Positions 42,386 to 49,439 of a DNA stretch of 64,000 nt are shown piece by piece. The stretch is from Streptomyces sp. BK208. GTDB lineage: Bacteria; Actinomycetota; Actinomycetes; Streptomycetales; Streptomycetaceae. Each line of letters starts with the position of its first letter. The first letter of the stretch is position 1. The notes beneath the pieces were generated by a model, which was given only the letters and a program-made list of their open reading frames with translations, was not told the origin of the DNA and did not search any database. The stretch covers positions 288,224 through 352,223 of the forward strand of contig NZ_SOAV01000006.1 in NCBI RefSeq assembly GCF_004364245.1, read 5' to 3'. Both the position numbers and the translations under genes were made by a program.

Positions 42386-43063
42386 ATGAGTTCCGGCGCA
42401 CCTGCTCATAACGCTTCGGTGCACAACAACGGGCACGGAGCCACGGATCGGACGGCCGCAAGGCACCATGGACCGATGCGTGACGACGAGGCGCCCCCGG
42501 ACCAGGGGACGGTCGGTGGGCTCGTCCACCGCGCCGTGGACGGGGACGAGCAGGCCACGCACGACCTGCTCGCCCATGTCCATCCGCTGGCGCTGCGCTA
42601 CTGCCGCACGCGGCTGTCCCGGCTGCCCGGCGACGCCCGGCACTTCGTCGAGGACCTCGCCCAGGAGGTCTGCGTCGCGGTGCTGCTCGCCCTGCCCCGC
42701 TACAAGGACACCGGACGCCCCTTCGAGGCGTTCGTCTTCGCCATCGCCGCCCACAAGGTCGCCGACCTGCAGCGCGCCGCGATGCGCCACCCCGGGTCCA
42801 CGGCCGTCCCCTCCGACGAGATGCCCGAGCGGCCGGACGACTCCCTGGGTCCCGAGGAGCGGGCGCTGCTCAACAGTGACGCCGCATGGGCCAAGAAACT
42901 GCTGGCCAACCTGCCCGAGAACCAGCGCGAGCTGCTCCTGCTGCGCATCGCCGTCGGGCTCACGGCCGAGGAGACGGGGCAGATGTTGGGAATGTCACCG
43001 GGAGCCGTCCGGGTCGCCCAGCACCGGGCGCTGAGCCGGCTGCGGGCGCTGGCGGAGCAGTAG
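42386..43063 (+). CDS. shbA: ECF sigma factor of the SigD/ShbA type
   Basis: A 225-residue ECF sigma factor. Sigma-2 (about 45-110) has ALRYCRTRLSRLPGDARHFVEDLAQEVC and the -10-recognising FEAFVFAIAAHKVADLQR. Sigma-4 (about 165-220) has LPENQRELLLLRIAVGLTAEETGQMLG and GAVRVAQHRALSRLR. The position next to whiD/bldM and guaB equals that of M. tuberculosis sigD and of the Streptomyces sigma factor reported to drive hrdB transcription (ShbA). The symbol rests on that synteny. No anti-sigma gene adjoins. The ATG at 42386 has GGGGAGG upstream; in-frame GTG 42335 and ATG 42476 are alternatives. Confidence 0.8.
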   Translation: MSSGAPAHNASVHNNGHGATDRTAARHHGPMRDDEAPPDQGTVGGLVHRAVDGDEQATHDLLAHVHPLALRYCRTRLSRLPGDARHFVEDLAQEVCVAVLLALPRYKDTGRPFEAFVFAIAAHKVADLQRAAMRHPGSTAVPSDEMPERPDDSLGPEERALLNSDAAWAKKLLANLPENQRELLLLRIAVGLTAEETGQMLGMSPGAVRVAQHRALSRLRALAEQ

Positions 43064-43211
43064 TCCGGGCCGTCCTCCCGGCAGTCGGCGCCACGGTCCT
43101 CCTCGTACGAAAGTACGAAGGTCGCACGCTTCCTTGATCGTGGAATGACCTACCTCCACTTCCCGTTAGCATGGACATCCGCACCGATCAAGGCCATTTG
43201 GGGAAGGTGTC

Positions 43212-44717
43212 ATGACTGCCAACGTCGACGGAGTGCCCGAGAAATTCGCGACACTCGGGCTGACCTACGACGACGTGCTGCTGCTGCCGGGCGCCTCCGC
43301 GGTGCTTCCGAACGCGGTCGACACCTCGTCCCGCATCTCCCGCAACGTGCGGGTCAACATCCCGCTGCTCTCCGCGGCCATGGACAAGGTGACCGAGTCC
43401 CGGATGGCCATCTCCATGGCCCGCCAGGGCGGCGTCGGCGTCCTGCACCGCAACCTGTCCATCGAGGACCAGGCCAACCAGGTCGACCTGGTGAAGCGCT
43501 CCGAGTCCGGCATGGTGGCCAACCCCATCACCATCCACCCGGACGCCACCCTCGACGAGGCCGACGCGCTGTGCGCCAAGTTCCGCATCAGCGGTGTCCC
43601 GGTCACCGACGGCGCCGGCAAGCTGCTCGGCATCGTCACCAACCGCGACATGGCCTTCGAGACCGACCGCTCCCGGCAGGTGCGCGAGGTCATGACGCCG
43701 ATGCCGCTGGTCACCGGCCAGGTCGGCATCTCCGGCGTGGACGCCATGGAGCTGCTGCGCCGCCACAAGATCGAGAAGCTGCCGCTGGTCGACGGCGACG
43801 GCATCCTCAAGGGCCTGATCACGGTCAAGGACTTCGTGAAGGCCGAGCAGTACCCGCACGCCGCGAAGGACGGGAAGGGCCGCCTGCTCGTCGGTGCCGC
43901 CGTGGGCGCCAGCCCCGAGGCCCTCGACCGCGCCCAGGCCCTGGCCGAGGCCGGGGTGGACTTCCTCGTCGTCGACACCTCGCACGGCCACAACAGCAAC
44001 GCGCTGAGCTGGATGTCGAAGATCAAGTCGAGCGTCGGCGTCGACGTCGTCGGCGGCAACGTCGCCACCCGTGACGGCGCCCAGGCCCTGATCGACGCGG
44101 GCGTCGACGGCATCAAGGTCGGCGTCGGCCCCGGCTCCATCTGTACGACCCGCGTCGTCGCCGGCATCGGCGTCCCGCAGGTCACCGCGATCTACGAGGC
44201 CTCCCTCGCCGCCCGCGCCGCCGGGGTGCCCCTGATCGGCGACGGCGGCCTGCAGTACTCCGGCGACATCGGCAAGGCGCTCGCCGCCGGTGCCGACACC
44301 GTGATGCTGGGCAGCCTCCTGGCGGGCTGCGAGGAGTCGCCGGGCGAGCTGCAGTTCATCAACGGCAAGCAGTTCAAGTCCTACCGCGGCATGGGCTCGC
44401 TGGGCGCCATGCAGTCCCGCGGCCAGGGCCGGTCGTACTCGAAGGACCGGTACTTCCAGGCCGAGGTCGCCTCCGACGACAAGCTCGTGCCCGAGGGCAT
44501 CGAGGGCCAGGTCCCCTACCGGGGTCCACTGGCCAACGTCCTGCACCAGCTCGTCGGCGGTCTGCGCCAGACCATGGGCTACGTGGGCGCCGCCACCATC
44601 GAGGAGATGGAGTCCAAGGGCCGCTTCGTCCGGATCACCTCCGCGGGCCTCAAGGAGAGCCACCCGCACGACATCCAGATGACGGTCGAGGCGCCGAACT
44701 ACAGCCGCAGCAAGTAA
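43212..44717 (+). CDS. guaB: Inosine-5'-monophosphate dehydrogenase
   Basis: Oxidises IMP to XMP, the committed step of GTP synthesis. The 501-residue TIM-barrel enzyme starts MTANVDGVPEKFATLGLTYDDVLL. Two CBS domains (about 105-225: ITIHPDATLDEADALC and MTPMPLVTG...) are inserted. The catalytic Cys loop is VGPGSICTTRVVAGIGVPQ, followed by the flap RGMGSLGAM and GIEGQVPYRGP. GGGGAAGGTG gives a ribosome binding site. A TAGCAT at 43167-43172 may be the -10. It is terminated by a hairpin before guaB3. Confidence 0.97.
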   Translation: MTANVDGVPEKFATLGLTYDDVLLLPGASAVLPNAVDTSSRISRNVRVNIPLLSAAMDKVTESRMAISMARQGGVGVLHRNLSIEDQANQVDLVKRSESGMVANPITIHPDATLDEADALCAKFRISGVPVTDGAGKLLGIVTNRDMAFETDRSRQVREVMTPMPLVTGQVGISGVDAMELLRRHKIEKLPLVDGDGILKGLITVKDFVKAEQYPHAAKDGKGRLLVGAAVGASPEALDRAQALAEAGVDFLVVDTSHGHNSNALSWMSKIKSSVGVDVVGGNVATRDGAQALIDAGVDGIKVGVGPGSICTTRVVAGIGVPQVTAIYEASLAARAAGVPLIGDGGLQYSGDIGKALAAGADTVMLGSLLAGCEESPGELQFINGKQFKSYRGMGSLGAMQSRGQGRSYSKDRYFQAEVASDDKLVPEGIEGQVPYRGPLANVLHQLVGGLRQTMGYVGAATIEEMESKGRFVRITSAGLKESHPHDIQMTVEAPNYSRSK

Positions 44718-44739
44718 GCAGAGCAGGCAGCAGCCTCCC

Positions 44740-44772
44740 GAGGGCGGCTCCGGACCATCCGGGGCCGCCCTC
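44740..44772 (+). terminator. Terminator between guaB and guaB3
   Basis: A 14-bp stem, GAGGGCGGCTCCGG / CCGGGGCCGCCCTC, with a 5-nt loop, lies 22 nt after guaB. It implies separate transcription of guaB3. Confidence 0.85.
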
Positions 44773-44841
44773 TGCGGTGCCCCGGCGAGCCCGTCGGGGA
44801 TACTGGGAGGCGCTGCAACGCATCAGGGAAAGGCCACAGAC

Positions 44842-45966
44842 GTGACTGAGATCGAGATCGGGCGCGGCAAGCGCGGCCGCCGGGCGTACGCCTTCGACGA
44901 CATCGCCGTCGTCCCCAGCCGCCGTACGCGGGACCCGAAGGAGGTCTCGATCGCCTGGCAGATCGACGCCTACCGCTTCGAGCTGCCGTTCCTGGCCGCT
45001 CCCATGGACTCGGTCGTCTCCCCGGCCACCGCCATCCGCATCGGCGAGCTGGGCGGCCTCGGCGTCCTCAACCTGGAAGGTCTGTGGACCCGCCACGAGG
45101 ACCCGCAGCCGCTGCTCGACGAGGTCGTCGGCCTCGACGCGGAGACCGCGACCCGCCGCCTCCAGGAGATCTACGCGGCTCCCATCAAGGAGGAGCTGAT
45201 CGGGCAGCGCATCAAGGAGGTGCGCGACTCGGGCGTGGTCACCGCAGCCGCGCTCTCCCCGCAGCGCACCGCCCAGTTCTCCAAGGCCGTCGTGGACGCG
45301 GGCGTGGACATCTTCGTCATCCGCGGCACCACCGTCTCCGCGGAGCACGTCTCGGGTTCGCACGAGCCGCTGAACCTGAAGCAGTTCATCTACGAGCTGG
45401 ACGTCCCGGTGATCGTCGGCGGCTGCGCCACGTACACCGCCGCCCTGCACCTGATGCGCACCGGCGCCGCGGGCGTCCTCGTCGGCTTCGGCGGCGGCGC
45501 CGCCCACACCACGCGCAACGTGCTCGGCATCCAGGTGCCCATGGCCACCGCGGTCGCGGACGTGGCGGCGGCCCGCCGCGACTACATGGACGAGTCCGGC
45601 GGCCGGTACGTCCACGTCATCGCCGACGGCGGCGTCGGCTGGTCCGGCGACCTCCCCAAGGCGATCGCCTGCGGCGCGGACTCGGTGATGATGGGCTCCC
45701 CGCTGGCCCGCGCGACCGACGCGCCGGGCAAGGGCCACCACTGGGGCATGGAGGCCGTCAACGAGGAGCTGCCGCGCGGCCAGAAGGTGGACCTCGGCAC
45801 GGTCGGCACCATCGAGGAGGTCCTCACCGGACCGTCCCGCACCCCGGACGGCTCGATGAACTTCTTCGGCGCCCTGCGCCGCGCCATGGCCACCACCGGC
45901 TACAGCGAGCTGAAGGAGTTCCAGCGCGTCGAGGTGACGGTCGCGGACTCGCAGCACCGGCGGTAG
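44842..45966 (+). CDS. guaB3: GuaB3-family IMP dehydrogenase-like protein
   Basis: A 374-residue TIM-barrel paralogue of IMPDH without CBS domains. It has EIEIGRGKRGRRAYAFDDIAVVPS, FLAAPMDSVVSPATA and HVIADGGVGWSGDLPKAIACGADSVMMGSPLA. The loop that carries the nucleophilic Cys in IMPDH (GPGSICTTR) reads GGGAAHTTR here, with His222 in the Cys position. Canonical IMPDH chemistry is therefore doubtful; the role is unsettled. GTG start. guaB-guaB3 adjacency is conserved in actinobacteria (M. tuberculosis guaB2-guaB3). A perfect 20-bp terminator follows. Confidence 0.92.
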   Translation: MTEIEIGRGKRGRRAYAFDDIAVVPSRRTRDPKEVSIAWQIDAYRFELPFLAAPMDSVVSPATAIRIGELGGLGVLNLEGLWTRHEDPQPLLDEVVGLDAETATRRLQEIYAAPIKEELIGQRIKEVRDSGVVTAAALSPQRTAQFSKAVVDAGVDIFVIRGTTVSAEHVSGSHEPLNLKQFIYELDVPVIVGGCATYTAALHLMRTGAAGVLVGFGGGAAHTTRNVLGIQVPMATAVADVAAARRDYMDESGGRYVHVIADGGVGWSGDLPKAIACGADSVMMGSPLARATDAPGKGHHWGMEAVNEELPRGQKVDLGTVGTIEEVLTGPSRTPDGSMNFFGALRRAMATTGYSELKEFQRVEVTVADSQHRR

Positions 45967-45978
45967 TCACCCGTACGC

Positions 45979-46022
45979 CACGCCGAGGGGCCCGGAGCGT
46001 CCGCTCCGGGCCCCTCGGCGTG
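45979..46022. terminator. Bidirectional terminator, perfect 20-bp stem
   Basis: CACGCCGAGGGGCCCGGAGC (45979-45998) is perfectly complementary to 46003-46022 across a GTCC loop. It lies between the convergent guaB3 and nucleotide-sugar dehydrogenase-like genes and can serve both. Confidence 0.95.
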
Positions 46023-46044
46023 TCCGCGTGTCCGTTCTGCGCGG

Positions 46045-47253
46045 TCAGAGCCGGTGCGCCGCCCCCGTCGGCGTGGCCCCCCTGGTGTCCAGGAGAAGCT
46101 GGGCCTTGACCGACAGGCCCTGGAGGTCGTACGTGCGGTGCTGCTGGAGCAGGATCGTGAGGTCGGCGTCGGCCGCGGCCTCGTAGAGGGAGTCGGCGCG
46201 CGGGACGGGGCGGTCGGCGACGTTCCAGGACGGGACGTGCGGGTCGTGGTAGCTGACGGCGGCGCCCATCGACATCAGACGGGTCGCGATCTCCTCGGCC
46301 GGGGTGGCCTGCTGGTCGGCGAGGTCGGCCTTGTAGGTGACGCCGAGGAGCAGGATCCGGGCGCCGCGGGCGGACTTGCCGTGCTCGTTGAGGAGGGCGG
46401 CGCCGCGCTGGACGACGTAGCGGGGCATCTGGGCGTTGACCTGCTGGGCCAGCTCCACCATGCGCAGGCTGTGCGGGGCCCGGCCGGTCAGGTCCTGGGC
46501 GACGGAGTGGCCGCCGACGCCGGGTCCGGGGCGGAAGGCCTGGAAGCCGAAGGGCTTGGTCTCCGCGCAGCGCAGGACGTCCCACAGGTCGACGCCGAGA
46601 TCGTCGCAGAGCACGGCCATCTCGTTGACCAGGGCGATGTTCACGTGCCGGAAGTTGGTCTCCAGGAGCTGGACCGTCTCCGCCTCCCTCGGTCCCCGGG
46701 CCCGGACCACCTTGTCGGTGAGGCGGCTGTAGAAGGCGGCGGCCGACTCGGTGCAGGCGGGGGTGAGGCCGCCGATGACCTTCGGGGTGTTGGCCGGGGT
46801 GAAGTCGCGGTTGCCGGGGTCCACGCGGCTGGGGGAGTAGGCGAGGTGGAAGTCCCGGCCGGCGCGCAGCCCGGAGCCCTGCTCCAGGAGCGGGCGCAGG
46901 AACTCCTCCGTCGTCCCGGGCCGCACCGGCGACTCCAGGATCACCGTGGTGTGCGGGCGCATGTGCGCGGCGAGGGTGCGGGCCGCGGCCTCCACCTGCC
47001 CGAGGTCCAGGCCGCCGCCGGGGGAGGGCGGGGTGGGCGCGCAGATCACGGCGGTGCGGACGCGGCCCAGCTCGGCCGGTCCGGCCGGGGTGCGGAAGCC
47101 CGTGGCGAGCATCCGCCGCACCTCGGCGGGGGTGAGCGGGTCGGCCTCGGGGCCGGTGCGGTAGCCGAGGGTGGGGATGCCGGCGGCGACGGCGGCCTGG
47201 GCCAGGGGCAGGCCGTACGGGCCGAGTCCGATGACGGCGAGATCTGCGGGCAT
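46045..47253 (-). CDS. UDP-glucose/GDP-mannose dehydrogenase-family protein lacking the catalytic Cys
   Basis: A 402-residue protein with the WecC/UDP-ManNAc dehydrogenase architecture. An N-terminal Rossmann domain has GLGPYGLPLAQAAVAAG (about 9-25). A central domain has ESPVRPGTTEEFLRPLL, SPSRVDPGNRDF and ETNFRHVNIALVNEMAVL. A C-terminal domain has ARILLLGVTYKADLADQQATPAEEI and VSYHDPHVP. The active-site box GVGGHCIAVDP of the family is GVGGHSVAQDL, so Ser250 replaces the thiol nucleophile. A four-electron oxidation to uronate is unlikely. It stands alone, with no glycan cluster nearby. ATG start. Confidence 0.85.
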   Translation of the reverse strand: MPADLAVIGLGPYGLPLAQAAVAAGIPTLGYRTGPEADPLTPAEVRRMLATGFRTPAGPAELGRVRTAVICAPTPPSPGGGLDLGQVEAAARTLAAHMRPHTTVILESPVRPGTTEEFLRPLLEQGSGLRAGRDFHLAYSPSRVDPGNRDFTPANTPKVIGGLTPACTESAAAFYSRLTDKVVRARGPREAETVQLLETNFRHVNIALVNEMAVLCDDLGVDLWDVLRCAETKPFGFQAFRPGPGVGGHSVAQDLTGRAPHSLRMVELAQQVNAQMPRYVVQRGAALLNEHGKSARGARILLLGVTYKADLADQQATPAEEIATRLMSMGAAVSYHDPHVPSWNVADRPVPRADSLYEAAADADLTILLQQHRTYDLQGLSVKAQLLLDTRGATPTGAAHRL

Positions 47254-47439
47254 GGCGTGGGCCGTCCTTCCCAGTAGCCGAAGCGGGACAGGTGCGCAAG
47301 CCCGGTGGACAGGATGGGCGAGCACAACGTCAGACTAGGAGTAAATATGACCGATTTGCGGGATTGATCTGCGGAGTTTCGGCGCGTTTCGACCCGTGTC
47401 GACCGGGCGGGGCGGGGCGGGCGTCGGACGGTGGGGGCG

Positions 47440-47538
47440 TTGTCCACAGGGGGGAGCCGTCGGGCCCTCTTCTCGTCCACAGGGTGGAGCCGGTCGGATC
47501 CCCGCTTGTCCACAGGCTGAGGCCCGCGGCTGCCGAAG
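47440..47538. repeat. Three 33-bp degenerate repeats each beginning with a DnaA-box-like sequence
   Basis: TTGTCCACA (47440), TCGTCCACA (47473) and TTGTCCACA (47506) recur at exactly 33 bp, each followed by GG and a partly conserved GGAGCCG-like stretch. Two are exact matches to the preferred Streptomyces DnaA box. They lie in the 379-bp gap between the divergent dehydrogenase-like gene and glpD, 119-193 nt before glpD. The remainder of the gap contains an AT-richer patch (47330-47370) likely to hold promoters. Confidence 0.75.
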
Positions 47539-47632
47539 TCGGGCAGGACGGTCAGAATCTGGGCATGGTGGGTACCAGGAACCGGGCCCGCCCGACGGGT
47601 GCGGCCGACGCGACCGACAGCGGGAGGCAGCA

Positions 47633-49339
47633 GTGAGGACAGCGACCCTTGGGCCGGCGCAGCGCGCCGAGTCACTCGCGGCCATGGCCGAGCGCGAGCT
47701 CGACGTGCTGGTGGTGGGCGCCGGTGTGGTCGGTGCGGGCACCGCGCTCGACGCCGTGACGCGCGGCCTGTCGGTGGGCCTGGTCGAGGCGCGGGACTGG
47801 GCCTCGGGGACCTCCAGCCGGTCCAGCAAGCTGATCCACGGCGGCCTGCGCTATCTGGAGATGCTCGACTTCGTCCTCGTCCGGGAGGCGCTGAAGGAGC
47901 GCGGGCTGCTGCTCGAACGGCTGGCGCCGCACCTGGTGAAGCCGGTGCCGTTCCTGTACCCGCTCCAGCACAAGGGCTGGGAGCGGCTGTACGCGGGCTC
48001 GGGCGTCGCGCTGTACGACGCCATGTCCATGGCCCGCGGTCACGGCCGCGGCCTGCCCCTGCACCGGCACCTGAGCCGCCGTCACGCCCTGCGCGTGGCG
48101 CCCGCCCTCAAGAAGGACGCGCTGGTCGGCGCGCTGCAGTACTACGACGCCCAGATGGACGACGCCCGCTTCGTGGCCACGCTGGTGCGCACCGCCGCGG
48201 CGTACGGCGCCAAGGTCGCCAACCGGGCGCGGGTGACCTCGTTCCTGCGCGAGGGCGAACGGGTGGTCGGCGCACGGGTGCAGGACGTCGAGGCGGGCGG
48301 CGAGTACGAGGTCCGCGCCCAGCAGGTGGTGAACGCGACGGGGGTGTGGACCGACGACACCCAGGCGATGGTGGGCGAGCGCGGCCAGTTCCACGTGCGG
48401 GCCTCCAAGGGCATCCACCTGGTCGTGCCGAAGGACCGCATCCACTCCAGCACCGGCCTGATCCTGCGCACCGAGAAGTCCGTGCTGTTCGTCATCCCCT
48501 GGGGCCGGCACTGGATCATCGGCACCACGGACACCGACTGGGACCTGGACAAGGCCCACCCGGCCGCCTCCAGCGCCGACATCGACTACCTGCTGGAGCA
48601 CGTCAACTCGGTGCTGTCGGTGCCGCTCACCCGCGACGACGTCGAGGGCGTGTACGCCGGCCTGCGCCCGCTGCTGGCCGGCGAGTCGGACGCCACCAGC
48701 AAGCTGTCGCGCGAACACACCGTCGCCCACCCGGTGCCCGGCCTGGTCGTCGTGGCGGGCGGCAAGTACACCACGTACCGGGTGATGGCCAAGGACGCCG
48801 TGGACGAGGCCGTGCACGCCCTCGACCTGCGGGTCGCCGACTGCGTCACCGAGGAGACCCCGCTGCTCGGCGCCGAGGGGTACCACGCGCTGTGGAACGC
48901 GCGGGCCCGGATCGCCGCGCGCACCGGACTGCACGCCGTGCGGGTGGAGCATCTGCTCAACCGCTACGGCTCGCTGACGGAGGAGCTGCTCGAACTCGTC
49001 GCCGCCGACCCCTCCCTGGGCGAGCCGCTCACCGGAGCCGACGACTACCTGCGCGCCGAAGTCGTTTACGCCGCCTCGCACGAGGGCGCGCGGCACCTGG
49101 ACGACGTCCTCACCCGGCGCACCCGCATCTCCATCGAGACCTTCGACCGCGGTACGCGCTGCGCCCGCGAGGCCGCCGAGTTGATGGCGCCGGTGCTCGG
49201 CTGGGACAAGGGCCAGGTGGAACGGGAGATCGAGCACTACGAGAAGCGTGTCGAGGCCGAGCGGGAGTCGCAGCGCCAGCCCGACGACCTGACGGCCGAC
49301 GCGGCCCGGCTGGGGGCGCCGGACATCGTGGCACGGTAG
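47633..49339 (+). CDS. glpD: Glycerol-3-phosphate dehydrogenase (FAD, respiratory)
   Basis: Membrane-associated flavoenzyme oxidising sn-glycerol-3-phosphate to dihydroxyacetone phosphate with electrons passed to quinone. The 568-residue protein has an FAD-binding motif VVGAGVVGAGTALDAVTRG (about 26-44) and the GlpD signature GTSSRSSKLIHGGLRYLE. Further on are KGIHLVVPKDRI, FVIPWGRHWIIGTTDTDWD and a C-terminal helical domain with RTRISIETFDRGTRCARE. The GTG at 47633 has GGGAGG 5 nt upstream. A later ATG (47684) is the alternative. No glpF/glpK adjoin it here. Confidence 0.95.
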   Translation: MRTATLGPAQRAESLAAMAERELDVLVVGAGVVGAGTALDAVTRGLSVGLVEARDWASGTSSRSSKLIHGGLRYLEMLDFVLVREALKERGLLLERLAPHLVKPVPFLYPLQHKGWERLYAGSGVALYDAMSMARGHGRGLPLHRHLSRRHALRVAPALKKDALVGALQYYDAQMDDARFVATLVRTAAAYGAKVANRARVTSFLREGERVVGARVQDVEAGGEYEVRAQQVVNATGVWTDDTQAMVGERGQFHVRASKGIHLVVPKDRIHSSTGLILRTEKSVLFVIPWGRHWIIGTTDTDWDLDKAHPAASSADIDYLLEHVNSVLSVPLTRDDVEGVYAGLRPLLAGESDATSKLSREHTVAHPVPGLVVVAGGKYTTYRVMAKDAVDEAVHALDLRVADCVTEETPLLGAEGYHALWNARARIAARTGLHAVRVEHLLNRYGSLTEELLELVAADPSLGEPLTGADDYLRAEVVYAASHEGARHLDDVLTRRTRISIETFDRGTRCAREAAELMAPVLGWDKGQVEREIEHYEKRVEAERESQRQPDDLTADAARLGAPDIVAR

Positions 49340-49439
49340 AGGGGGGCGGCCGGGAACCCTCCGGGCACCCTGGGCGTCGAGCACTTGTCGGGTGAGGGAC
49401 AATGAAGGCTCTGTCAGGGCGGGTTGCATGAGGGGACGC

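Noticed and set aside
47292..47632. 114-codon frame through the DnaA-box repeats upstream of glpD
   Set aside because: It has no ribosome binding site, and its periodic VHR-EP sequence is just the translated 33-bp repeat.
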